A stretch of 21,686 nt of DNA from Corynebacterium sp. (GTDB lineage Bacteria > Actinomycetota > Actinomycetes > Mycobacteriales > Mycobacteriaceae): the NCBI RefSeq assembly GCF_022712275.1, contig NZ_JALAGU010000034.1:1-21686 (forward strand), written 5' to 3'. The notes under the pieces were generated by a model that was not told the DNA's origin, made no database searches, and was given only the letters and a program-made list of their open reading frames with translations. Each line of letters opens with the position of its first letter. Position 1 is the first letter of the stretch. The position numbers and the translations under genes are program-made. This document shows positions 1-10,963 of the stretch, piece after piece.

Positions 1-1688
1 CCTCCGGGCTACGGCCCCCCTCCGCCCCGGCCCGGCAGCTCACGCGACACCGTCACCACCGTCATCTCCTGGCTCGGCGCGGCGATCCTCATCCTGGGCC
101 TCATCTTCCTCACCGTCCATGCCGTCGAGCACAACTGGTTGGGCGCCGAAGTCGCCGTCATCCTGGCCGCCGCGATCTGCCTGACAGTCGGCGCCTACTC
201 CCTGGTGGCACAGCGGAAATCGCCGGACGGCCCGGTCGCCCCGGCACTGCTCACCGTCGCCGTCCTCGGTCTGCTCGCGGACATCTGGGTCACCGTCTTC
301 GGACTGGAGTGGATCGATCCCTGGGTCGGCGCGGTCCTCATCGGGCTGACCTGCGCCCTCGGGCTGGGGATCGCCCGGTGGTGGGACCAGGTCTGGCTCG
401 CTTTCGTCCTCATGGTCACCGGCGGACTGTTCCTGGCACCGGCCACACTCTGGCTGGTCTGGGACGACCGCTCCCCGACCGTCGAGGCCGCGTGCCTGCT
501 CACCCTCGGCATCATCGGCTGGGCGTCGACGGCCGGCCGGTACTGGCTTCCCGTGGACATCGCGGCCGCACTTGTCTTCCTCAGCGGTGTCGGTCTCGTC
601 CCGGACGGGGATGCCGCGGTGACGCTGACCACAGCTTCTCTGGCCGCCGTCATTGTCCTCACCTGGCTCGGTCTGTTCCCGGTCGCGCCTTCGTCCACCT
701 CAGCCACGGTCATCGGCATTCTGGCCCGGTGGGCCCCCGCGGTCCTGCTGCCTGCTCTGACCTTCCTCAACACCACCACCTGGTCCGGCTACTTCGACGA
801 CACCGCGATCACCTCCGCCCACTGGTGCGCACTGGGCATCGGCCTGGTGACGTGCGCCGTGCCGGTGGCATGGCAGATCCTGACCGACGGGACTCTCGCC
901 CTGCCGCCCCGCCCGCAGGTACCGCCGAACATGCCGCCGGTCCGGCAGGGACCGCCCGGCTACCCCGTGCTTCCGGTACCGCGTCCTGTCCTCCCCACGT
1001 CCGCCGCCGACGCGATGCGTGCGACCCTCGCGACCGGAGTGACCACCCTCGGCCTCGTCATGACCAGCATGTACACGCGCTCCGACTGGACCTGGTGGCT
1101 GTGTGCGGTGGTGGTTCTCGCCGGCGCACTGGTGTGGTTCTCCCCGGTTCTTCCCCCGGTGGTCCCCTGGCTCTTCGGCGGATTCACCGTCCTGGCGTGC
1201 CTCCATCTCCTCGGCCCCGCCTGGAACCGTGAGATCGGCATGGACGCCCGACCGCTGTGGCTGCCCCCGCTGCTCCTGCTGGTCGTCGGACTGCTGGTCC
1301 TGTACCGTGAGGACGCCCTGCGACTCAGTCTCCCGGGAAAGACCGTCACCGGTGGGGTCCTGCTGGTTCTCGGGACGTCCGCGATCCCGCTGCTCGCCCG
1401 CGACATCACCGACACCGGCAACTCCTTCATGACCGGGCATCTCATTGTGTCGGTGCTCTGGATGTCGGTCGGAGTCTTCTTCCTGCTCCGGGTGGACGCC
1501 GCCATCGGTCTGGGGATCGCACTGCTCGCCACGGCGAAGCTCGTGCTCTACGACCTGGCTGCCCTGGACGGACTGATCCAGGTCGCGGCATTCATCATCT
1601 GCGGACTGATCCTGCTGGCCTGCGCGGCATTCCGTGACCGCAGCAGCAGGGCCACGTCCGACGACCCCGGTCCCCGAGCAGACCCGGC

Positions 1689-1692
<4 letters not shown>
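1..1692 (+). CDS. Polytopic membrane protein, DUF2339-like, 5' end cut by the window
   Basis: The frame is open from base 1 and closes at TAG 1690-1692, so the true start lies upstream. The TTG at 139 is only an internal codon. The first visible residues are a Pro/Gly/Tyr-rich linker (PPGYGPPPPRPG), followed at once by hydrophobic helices (ISWLGAAILILGLIFLTV). At least a dozen hydrophobic segments follow, with no catalytic motif that I can see. A cytosolic-looking Pro-rich loop (about base 895-1000, with PPNMPP and GPPGYP) splits the membrane part in two. A soluble Pro-rich N-terminus followed by many helices is typical of the DUF2339 'predicted membrane protein' family; that assignment is by architecture and not by a diagnostic residue. 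The role is unknown. The gene converges on uvrA, with overlapping stop codons and no room for a terminator. Confidence 0.75.
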
Positions 1693-4535
<2,843 letters not shown>

Positions 4536-4563
4536 CGGTGAACTCCTGGATTCTTCTCGGTCA

Positions 4564-4614
4564 GTGCAGTGTGGTGCAGGGTCGTGCAGTCAGCCTGCAG
4601 TCTACGTCAGTCTA
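4564..4614 (-). promoter_or_regulatory. uvrA promoter and leader with phased CTGCAC repeats
   Basis: On the minus strand two identical TAGACT hexamers (4614-4609 and 4604-4599) fit the corynebacterial -10 consensus TAnnnT and are 10 bases apart. Downstream of them, in the leader, CTGCAC occurs at 4589-4584, 4579-4574 and 4569-4564, with CTGCAG at 4600-4595, giving spacings of 10, 10 and 11 bases. The repeats are seen directly; the promoter role is inferred from the -10 match and the position before uvrA. I see no convincing -35. Confidence 0.5.
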
Positions 4615-4624
4615 CGGGTTTTTC

Positions 4625-4640
4625 TCGAACGCGTAATCGA
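4625..4640. promoter_or_regulatory. Degenerate LexA/SOS-box-like site between uvrA and the hydrolase gene
   Basis: TCGAACGCGTAATCGA keeps both outer TCGA arms and the left GAAC of the actinobacterial SOS box (TCGAAC-n4-GTTCGA type), but the right half has lost GTTC. It overlaps the expected -35 region of the uvrA -10 boxes, where a repressor would act. SOS control of uvrA is known in many bacteria; the box here is weak, so this is only a candidate. Confidence 0.25.
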
Positions 4641-4666
4641 CAACGGCACCGTGCCCCGCACGTCAC

Positions 4667-4678
4667 TAGGGTGGGGCC
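4667..4678 (+). promoter_or_regulatory. Leaderless promoter of the metallo-hydrolase gene
   Basis: TAGGGT at 4667-4672 matches TAnnnT and lies 6 bases before ATG 4679, the spacing at which transcription starts on the A of the start codon. There is no separate Shine-Dalgarno sequence. This is the same geometry as uspA, uvrB and coaE in this window. Confidence 0.55.
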
Positions 4679-5416
4679 ATGATCACTCCCGAAGACACCA
4701 CCGGCACCGGAGCAGACGGCACCTTCAGCCACCTCGACGCCCCGGGCGACGCCCACAGCATCACCACCACCGGCGCCGGGCGTCCCCTGACCGTGGTGAA
4801 GACCACCGTCGGCGGCATGGACAACGACAGCTACCTCATCGCCAGCGGCGGGGATGCGCTGCTCATCGACGCCGCCGATGAGGCGGAACACCTTCTGGCT
4901 CTCGCAGGAGAACTGGGCGTGCGGGTCACCGACGTGCTGACCACCCATCAGCACCACGACCATGTCCGGGCCCTGGCCGAGGTTCTCGCCGCGACCGGTG
5001 CCCGCCACCACGCCCCGGGTCCGGACGCCCCGGATCTTCCGGCCGCCGCGGACCGGACCTGGGGCGACGACCGTTCACCGGAGGGGGACGCCGGCGAACT
5101 GCTCGACCCGGCATCGCCCGCACTCGCCGAACTGGGTATGCTGGTCGTCCTGTTGCGCGGGCACACACCGGGCGGACTGGCCCTGGCCCTACCCACCGAC
5201 GACGGCCCGACCCATCTGTTCACCGGGGACAGTCTCTTCCCCGGCGGGGTGGGCAACACCGCCACTCCGGAGGACTTCACCCGTCTTCTCGATGACGTGA
5301 CCGCGCGCTGCTTCCGCTACCCCGACTCCACCGTGGTCCACCCCGGCCACGGCGATGACACCACCCTCGGTGCCGAGCGTCCCGCACTGGACACCTGGCG
5401 CGACCGGGGCTGGTGA
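4679..5416 (+). CDS. Metallo-beta-lactamase-fold hydrolase, glyoxalase II-like
   Basis: This 245-residue single-domain protein has a binuclear-metal site. The signature THQHHDH gives H90, H92, D94 and H95; further ligands are H162 (GHTPGG), D184 (FTGDSLFPGG) and H221 (HPGHGDDT). The order and the GHTPGG / FTGDSLF / HPGHG set are those of the hydroxyacylglutathione hydrolase-like branch, which also contains thioesterases of unknown substrate; corynebacteria lack glutathione, so a mycothiol or other thioester substrate is more likely (inference). The start ATG 4679 is supported by a leaderless -10 six bases upstream. The stop TGA 5414-5416 overlaps a GTG (GTGA) that opens the next frame, so the hydrolase and the HelD gene are probably one transcript. 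No signal peptide; cytosolic. Confidence 0.85.
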   Translation: MITPEDTTGTGADGTFSHLDAPGDAHSITTTGAGRPLTVVKTTVGGMDNDSYLIASGGDALLIDAADEAEHLLALAGELGVRVTDVLTTHQHHDHVRALAEVLAATGARHHAPGPDAPDLPAAADRTWGDDRSPEGDAGELLDPASPALAELGMLVVLLRGHTPGGLALALPTDDGPTHLFTGDSLFPGGVGNTATPEDFTRLLDDVTARCFRYPDSTVVHPGHGDDTTLGAERPALDTWRDRGW

Positions 5417-5448
5417 GAGCAACCCACTCATACTCAGACCTGGAGATC

Positions 5449-7785
5449 ATGACCGACAACTCCGACTCTCCCCTTCCCGCCGTCGCCGAGGAACAGCTCC
5501 GGCTCGACGAGCTGCTCGCCCATGTCGATGCCGCCCGCGAACGACTCACCGCCCGGGCCCGCGCGGTCCAGCGGCTCACGGCGGACATCGACCATCCACA
5601 GGCCCTGCTCGAACGCGACCACGAGACCTACGAGATCTCCCAGCGCCTCGCCGAGTACTCCGCCGCCGAGATCGGCCTGTTTTTCGGTCGTATCGACGTG
5701 GAGGACGCCGACCCGGAGAACCCTGTCACCGACCACGGCCCCGGCGGCGACGGTTCCACCCTGGACCGCCGCTACATCGGACGCATCGGCCTGCACGCCG
5801 ACGACGACGAGATGCGGACGCTTCTCATGGACTGGCGCGCACCGCTGGCCCGCCCCTTCTACCTCGCCACCACCCTGCACCCGGAGGGCGTGCACACCCG
5901 GCGCCACATCCGGACGTCAGGACGCGCCGTCACCGCGGCTGCCGATGAACGGCTCAGCGGAGACGACTCCTACACCGGTGACACCGCCGACGGCGGTGAG
6001 GGTTCCGTCGCCCAGGAGGGCGCACTGCTGTATGCGGTGAACCGGGCCCGGTCGCGGCACATGACCGACATCGTCGACACCATCGTCGCGGAACAGGACC
6101 GGATCATCCGCGAGAACCACCGCGGCGTCACCGTCGTCCAGGGCGGTCCGGGCACCGGCAAGACGGCCGTCGCCCTCCACCGCACCGCGTACCTCCTCTA
6201 CACCTGGCGCGAACAGCTGGAGCGGACCGGCGTCCTCATCGTCGGACCCAACCCCCGCTTTCTCGACTACATCTCCCAGGTCCTGCCGAGTCTCGGTGAG
6301 ACCGGTGTGGTACTGGCGACGCCGGGCACACTCTACCCCGGCATCACCACCCGACCGATGAGCGCCGAGCCGCTGCTGTCACAGGAGGTCAAGGGGTCCT
6401 CGGAGATGGTGGACATCCTCAGCAACGCCGTCCGCGAACTGCAGACTGTCCCGGACAGTCCAGCGACGTTCCTTGTCGACGGAGTGACGATCAGCCTCAC
6501 TCCGGCGATGGTGAAGGGCGCCCGGACCACCGCACGCCGGTCTCGGCGTCCGCACAACCAGGCCCGGGAACGGTTCTTCGCCAGCGCCCTCGACCGGCTG
6601 CGGGACGCCATGGCGGACAAGATCGGTACCGACCCGCTCGGCGGGGAGAACCTGCTGTCCGCCGCCGACCGCGCCCAGCTGCGCGAGGATCTCGGCAGTG
6701 AGGACCAGGTCCTCGAAGCCCTCGACGGATTCTGGCCGACGCTGACCCCCGAGGAGGTTCTCGCCGGGCTCTACGGTTCCCGCGAGGCCGTGGACTCCGC
6801 GGCGTCCGACTACGACGATCTCACCCGCCGGGCGCTACTGCGCACTGACGGATCAGTCGAGCCTGACGACTGGACCGAGGCAGACGCCCCACTGCTCGAC
6901 GAGCTCGCCGAGATCCTCGGGGTCGTCGGCGTCGAGGAAGCCGAGGCCGAAGAGCAGAAGAAGTGGCAGGCCCAGGTCGCCGAGGCGCAGGAGGCACTCG
7001 ACATCCTCACCGGCTCCGCGTACCAGGACCTCGATGACGGGACGGACGCCGAGATCCTCATGGCCTACGACGTCATCGACGCCGAACAACTCGCCGAGCG
7101 TCAGCGTGTCCGGGAGACCATGTCCACCGCCGAGCGGGCCGCCGCGGACCGCACCTGGGCCTTCGGCCACGTCATCGTCGACGAGGCACAGGAGCTCTCG
7201 GAGATGGCCTGGCGGATGGTGTTCCGCCGTGCCCCGAACCGGTGGATGACCCTGGTCGGCGATCCGGCGCAGACCGGCAGCCCGGCCGGGGTGGAATCCT
7301 GGTCGGACGCCCTCTCCCCTTTCGTCAAGGACCGGTGGAAGCTCCACGAACTCACCGTGAACTACCGCACACCGGCGGACATCGCCGAGATCGCCTCGGC
7401 AATCCAGGCAGAGGTCGCCCCGGACCAGCAGGTTCCTTCCAGCCTGCGCGAGACCGGTACCGGCGTGCGCGAGGGCGATCTCGCCGATCTGGAGGACGCC
7501 GTGACACAGGCGGCGACGGCCGCCGGCGAGGGCCTCACCGGCCTCATCGCCGCCCCGGAGCGGCTGCCGGCACTGCGAGACCTCGCTGAGCGGACGTCTT
7601 CCGTCGGCGAGATCGTGGTCTCCGACGTCAACGGCGCCAAGGGACTCGAGTTCGACGAAGTCGTGCTGGTGGAGCCTGCGGAGCTCGTCGCGGCATCCCC
7701 GCAGGGGCTCAATGACGTCTATGTGGCGGTCACCCGTGCCACCCAGGGGCTCACCCTCGTCCATGACGATGAACTTCCATGGTGA
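5449..7785 (+). CDS. helD: HelD-family RNA polymerase-recycling ATPase (UvrD-like superfamily 1)
   Basis: HelD proteins use ATP to pry stalled RNA polymerase off DNA; some actinobacterial members also protect against rifamycins. The N-terminus holds a charged helical hairpin (EEQLRLDELLAHVDAARERL), then the family block YIGRIGL...LLMDWRAPLARPFY...HTRRHIR that precedes the ATPase core in HelD proteins. Walker A is GGPGTGKT (232-239 counting from ATG), Walker B is VIVDEAQELS, and later motifs are VNYRTPADI, NGAKGLEFDEVVLVEP and YVAVTRATQGLTLVH. The region between the ATPase halves contains an acidic helical insertion (EEAEAEEQKKWQAQVAEAQE). The length of 778 residues is normal. The frame is open from GTG 5413, which overlaps the upstream stop as GTGA; ATG 5449 with GGAG only 3 bases before it gives the more typical N-terminus. 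The start is therefore uncertain by 12 codons. Confidence 0.88.
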   Translation: MTDNSDSPLPAVAEEQLRLDELLAHVDAARERLTARARAVQRLTADIDHPQALLERDHETYEISQRLAEYSAAEIGLFFGRIDVEDADPENPVTDHGPGGDGSTLDRRYIGRIGLHADDDEMRTLLMDWRAPLARPFYLATTLHPEGVHTRRHIRTSGRAVTAAADERLSGDDSYTGDTADGGEGSVAQEGALLYAVNRARSRHMTDIVDTIVAEQDRIIRENHRGVTVVQGGPGTGKTAVALHRTAYLLYTWREQLERTGVLIVGPNPRFLDYISQVLPSLGETGVVLATPGTLYPGITTRPMSAEPLLSQEVKGSSEMVDILSNAVRELQTVPDSPATFLVDGVTISLTPAMVKGARTTARRSRRPHNQARERFFASALDRLRDAMADKIGTDPLGGENLLSAADRAQLREDLGSEDQVLEALDGFWPTLTPEEVLAGLYGSREAVDSAASDYDDLTRRALLRTDGSVEPDDWTEADAPLLDELAEILGVVGVEEAEAEEQKKWQAQVAEAQEALDILTGSAYQDLDDGTDAEILMAYDVIDAEQLAERQRVRETMSTAERAAADRTWAFGHVIVDEAQELSEMAWRMVFRRAPNRWMTLVGDPAQTGSPAGVESWSDALSPFVKDRWKLHELTVNYRTPADIAEIASAIQAEVAPDQQVPSSLRETGTGVREGDLADLEDAVTQAATAAGEGLTGLIAAPERLPALRDLAERTSSVGEIVVSDVNGAKGLEFDEVVLVEPAELVAASPQGLNDVYVAVTRATQGLTLVHDDELPW

Positions 7786-7799
7786 TTCTCAGCAGATGT

Positions 7800-7830
7800 T
7801 AGGCTGAGCGGCACAACGACTCCGAAAGGA
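7800..7830 (+). promoter_or_regulatory. Promoter and ribosome site of the secreted peptidase gene
   Basis: TAGGCT at 7800-7805 fits TAnnnT, 15 bases after the HelD stop. AAAGGA at 7825-7830 lies 5 bases before GTG 7836 and fixes that start. The gene can thus be expressed independently of the two upstream genes. Confidence 0.5.
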
Positions 7831-7835
7831 CCCCA

Positions 7836-9416
7836 GTGCCGACCCGGACCTCACTCCGTATCCTGCTCGCTGCCTCCCTCTCAGCCACCGTGGTCGTCCC
7901 GACCGGTACGGCCGGGGCTGATCCCACAGGTGAGGGCCCGTCACTGAACTGGGGACCCTGCCCCGTCGGTTCAGGTGCCGAAGCACCGACCGAGTGCACC
8001 GAGATCGAGGTCCCCCGCGACTACGCCGATCCGGACGGGGCGACCATCTCTCTGACCATGAGCCGTGTCCCGGCCACCGGGGAACGCAAGGGCACGATCG
8101 CCGGCAACCCCGGCGGTCCCGGTGGCGATGCGCTGGGGATGTTCGCCACCTCCGACGCCGAAACTCCGGAGGCAGAAGGACGCATCACCCTGCCCGCCGA
8201 TGTCCGGGAACACTATGACCTGCTGGCAGTGGAACCACGTGGCCTGGCCTGGGGAACTCCACTGGACTGCCCGGTCGCGGCGTCCCCGTTGACCACCGCC
8301 GGTGACATCTACGCCTCCTGTGAGTCGAAAGACCCCGGATACGCGTCCACCGTCACCACCGACAACACCGCCCGCGATCTTGACGAGGCACGCAAAGCAC
8401 TCGGCGAGGACCGGCTGAACCTCTACGGTGTCTCCTACGGTGGGCCACTGATGGCGACCTACGCCACGCTGTTCCCGGAGCACACCGACCGCGTCCTGCT
8501 GGACTCGTCGGCGTCCCCGGACCAGCGCTGGTTCGGTCTCGGCGCCGCACGCAAGCAGGCCCGGATCGACGGGCTCAACGCGATGTTCGCCTGGCTTGCC
8601 GAGCGAGATGACGAGTACCATCTCGGTACCACTCCACTGCAGGTCTACCAGCGGTGGGCCGAGGTCATCACCGGCCCCTACGGCGTCCAGATGCCGGTGA
8701 CCCCGCCGTCGGCGGAGGACGCGGACCTTCCCGCCGGCTCGGCGGTTCTCCCCGGTGAGCTCGGAACCCGGTTCCTCGACGGCCTGGTGTACGCACAGTG
8801 GCGAGCCGGAACGCTGGTAGATACCGGTCGGCAGATCATTGGAGAAGAGAGTGCCACCACCGGTGTCGTCTCCGGGTTCTCCCTCGCGATGGCGGCGATC
8901 CGGAATCAGACCCTATGGCCGTTGCTCGGAGAACAGCTCAGCGACCCTGAGGCGGCCGACGCCCGGAATGCGGAGGAACTCGATGCACTCCCGGAACCGA
9001 CCGAGGAGGAGATCACTGCCCAGGAGGAGATGGCGGCCTCGGCCAGTTACGTCGAGCGGGCGATCACCTGCAACGAGAACACCAACACCCCGGACCGCTC
9101 CCTGGCACCGTCCTGGTGGCTCTCCCACCTGACCGGTGGAGACCTCATCCGCGGTAACGAGGATTGGATCGCCTCCGGCGAGTTCTGCTCCGGGTGGGAC
9201 GCCACCACCACACCAACCGAGGTCTCGGGTGATGACCTCGACCGCGCCCCACTGAGCATCGGCTACACACAGGACGCGACAGTCTCCGCTGACGGTGCGC
9301 CGGACATGCACCGGGCCATGGGTGGCGAGCTCGCCACCGTCGACGGCTACTCCCACGGCGTCCTGCTGGTGGAGCCGGAGCTTCTCGCCGACAAGGTCAG
9401 CGACTACTTCGCCTGA
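7836..9416 (+). CDS. Secreted alpha/beta-hydrolase, tripeptidyl/prolyl aminopeptidase type
   Basis: This 526-residue exported hydrolase is of the family that removes di- or tripeptides or proline from peptide N-termini. A Sec signal peptide is clear: MPTRTSLR, then a hydrophobic core and a likely cut after TGTAGA (about residue 28). The oxyanion block is GNPGGPGG (90-97), then EPRGLAWGTPLDC, where this family has its conserved RG.G.S..C segment. The nucleophile elbow is GVSYGG with S200. The expected acid is D480 (GYTQDATV) and the histidine H507 (DGYSHGVLL), in a C-terminal TAP-like segment. Cysteines at 42, 54, 145 and 162 fit disulfides in an exported protein. The start is GTG, with AAAGGA 5 bases upstream. 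The peptide substrate cannot be told from sequence. Confidence 0.85.
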   Translation: MPTRTSLRILLAASLSATVVVPTGTAGADPTGEGPSLNWGPCPVGSGAEAPTECTEIEVPRDYADPDGATISLTMSRVPATGERKGTIAGNPGGPGGDALGMFATSDAETPEAEGRITLPADVREHYDLLAVEPRGLAWGTPLDCPVAASPLTTAGDIYASCESKDPGYASTVTTDNTARDLDEARKALGEDRLNLYGVSYGGPLMATYATLFPEHTDRVLLDSSASPDQRWFGLGAARKQARIDGLNAMFAWLAERDDEYHLGTTPLQVYQRWAEVITGPYGVQMPVTPPSAEDADLPAGSAVLPGELGTRFLDGLVYAQWRAGTLVDTGRQIIGEESATTGVVSGFSLAMAAIRNQTLWPLLGEQLSDPEAADARNAEELDALPEPTEEEITAQEEMAASASYVERAITCNENTNTPDRSLAPSWWLSHLTGGDLIRGNEDWIASGEFCSGWDATTTPTEVSGDDLDRAPLSIGYTQDATVSADGAPDMHRAMGGELATVDGYSHGVLLVEPELLADKVSDYFA

Positions 9417-9430
9417 GCGGGATCATCTGC

Positions 9431-9467
9431 TTGACCTTGTCATGCTGACAACGTGCACGATGGTGGC
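9431..9467 (+). promoter_or_regulatory. MerR-type self-controlled promoter and operator
   Basis: TTGACC (9431-9436) and CACGAT (9456-9461) are separated by exactly 19 bases, the over-long spacer typical of MerR-activated promoters. The spacer contains a dyad, TTGTCA-TGC-TGACAA (9437-9451), placed as MerR operators are. The -10 ends 6 bases before ATG 9468, so transcription would begin at or next to the start codon. The geometry is seen directly; control by the adjacent MerR gene is inferred. Confidence 0.65.
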
Positions 9468-10202
9468 ATGCGGATCAGCGAGGCTGCTGCGACAGCAGGA
9501 TGCTCCCCCGAATGTGGTCCGTAACTACCACCGGACAGGGGCGCTACCGGAGCCGGAGCGGACACCCAACGGGTACCGGGACTATACGGTCGATGACGTT
9601 GCCCGGCTCATCCGACTGACCACGCTGACAGCTGCGGGGATTCCAGCAACCACCGTCGCCCGCATCACCGACCACCGCGATCTACTTCAGGACGCCCTGC
9701 TCGCCGTCGACTCCCGTATCGAGGAACTTCACCGGCAACGGTCGCGGATCCTCTCCCTGCTCACCGGCGGCCGGTCCATCCCACCGGACATCATCGACCT
9801 GCTGACTGATTTCCGGCAATGGACAATGGGCAGGGAACCGGAGGATTCCGCTGTAGTCGCTCTACTGGACCTCGACACCCGGGCGCTCCAACTGATGGTG
9901 GACACCGACATGACCACGGCGGACACCTGGACGCTTCTCCGCTCGTCACTGGTGTCCGCGCAGGCCAGGGAGAGTTCTCTGGCGGGGTACCATGCCTGGC
10001 ACCTCCTCGGAGACGTCACGTCTGCCGATCCTGACATGCCGGATCTCATCGCCCGCTGCCGTCGCGGCCTACGGGACGGCGTCTTCTCCGGTCTCACCGA
10101 AACTCTCCGCCCGGGCGACCTGCCCCTGTCTCCAGCGGACATCCCGGTGACTGGAGCACAGTCTGCGGCGTTGCCGCACTGCTGGCGGAGCTCACCCCGT
10201 GA
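9468..10202 (+). pseudogene. MerR-family transcriptional regulator with two opposite-phase frameshifts
   Basis: From ATG 9468 the frame reads MRISEAAATAGCSP, a normal MerR winged-helix start, then stops at TAA 9522. The continuation NVVRNYHRTGALPEPERT is in the next frame; shortening the run of five C at 9505-9509 to four joins them. The body continues in that frame (NGYRDYTVDDVARLIRL..., a coiled linker, an effector-like C-terminal region) to about 10170. There a second break occurs: one extra base near 10173 (GTTGCC to GTTGGCC) gives SAALAALLAELTP and TGA 10200-10202, while the present frame runs on without protein-like sequence to 10287. The restored product would be 244 residues. The restored stop overlaps the next gene's GTG as GTGA, which supports this reading. 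As it stands the DNA-binding domain is split, so the gene is probably inactive, unless the indels are sequencing errors. Confidence 0.75.
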
Positions 10203-10809
10203 TGCTTCTGCTCAGGCATCCCGGTGTAAGGCTGCTGCGGGGCGAACTCCGGCTATGGACCGATCTTGTCCTGTTGTGCCGGGGTAGGTCAGTGTTCCCG
10301 CCCGGAGCAGTCCCGCTTCCCGCCACGCAGGGGTTGTGGTTTCTCCCCGGAGCCCTGACCGCGGTCACTGCCGTCGAGATCACCGCAGTCGAGCTTCTTG
10401 TCTCCTCGGCGTTGGTCCGTGTAGTCGTCACCGTGATCTCGGTCTACTCACTGCTGCTGTTGTGGTCCGTTTTCGGCCGACGGAAGGTGTACCCGCCCTT
10501 CGTCAGCGATCGGGCACTGGTGATACGTCAGGGGCGGACAACACTTGCGGACATTCCTCGGGAAAGCATCTCGGCCATCACAGCGGATCGAAACTACCGT
10601 ACAGACCGCGCGATCACCGACGACGGAACCCTGGTGCTCGGCAACGGAAACGGGACCAACCTGGAGATCCGGTTGACTGAGGGGGTGGATGCGGCGGATC
10701 CGGACCGGTGGCCACGGCAAAGCCGGTCACCGCAGAGATCACCGAAGTGCTGTTGTGGGTCGATGATCCTGCCGCTGCCGTCGCTGCGCTCGGCAGGAGC
10801 GATGCCTGA
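10199..10809 (+). pseudogene. Small membrane protein with a PH-like C-terminal domain, frameshifted
   Basis: The gene opens at GTG 10199 (or ATG 10202), overlapping the restored MerR stop by 4 bases, so the two were translationally coupled. The N-terminal 60-80 residues contain two hydrophobic stretches (about WFLPGALTAVTAVEITAV and VRVVVTVISVYSLLLLW). A soluble beta-rich part follows, with LVIRQGRTTLADIPRESI and GTLVLGNGNGTNLEIRL, resembling small bacterial PH-like membrane proteins. After TEGVDAADPD near 10706 the frame becomes low-complexity and runs on to TAG 10889-10891. One added G in CGGTGG (10706-10711) instead gives VATAKPVTAEITEVLLWVDD and a stop at TGA 10807-10809, a far better ending. 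I do not recognise a named family; the likely partner is the adjacent MerR regulator. Status: broken 3' end, or a sequencing error. Confidence 0.6.
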
Positions 10810-10868
10810 ACCACACGGAACGGACCGGCTACATCATGCATCCACATTGTGCATTCTCAACCCTGTCC

Positions 10869-10889
10869 ACCTGCAAGAAACATGCAGGT
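10869..10889. repeat. Hairpin in the convergent gap before uspA
   Basis: ACCTGCA and TGCAGGT (7 bp, perfect) flank a 7-base loop. It lies 60 bases past the restored stop of the membrane-protein gene and has no T-run, so it is at best a weak terminator. Confidence 0.45.
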
Positions 10890-10907
10890 AGGACGAATAT
10901 CCCCTCA

Positions 10908-10925
10908 CTGTAGCGGGCGCTACAG
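10908..10925. repeat. 18-bp perfect palindrome in the convergent gap
   Basis: CTGTAGCG-GG-CGCTACAG is a perfect dyad between two convergent genes, 38 bases past the uspA stop on the minus strand. It could be a uspA 3' hairpin, although no T-tract follows, or a protein-binding site. The rest of the 10810-10963 gap shows no gene. Confidence 0.45.
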
Positions 10926-10963
10926 CATGCATAATGTTCGGAAAAGAAGGAGGGAAGGTCCGG

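Noticed and set aside
9295..9467. N-terminal extension of the MerR frame back to 9295
   Set aside because: It overlaps the peptidase 3' end out of frame and reads as Ser/Thr/Pro noise; the MerR promoter and normal N-terminus lie at 9431-9509.
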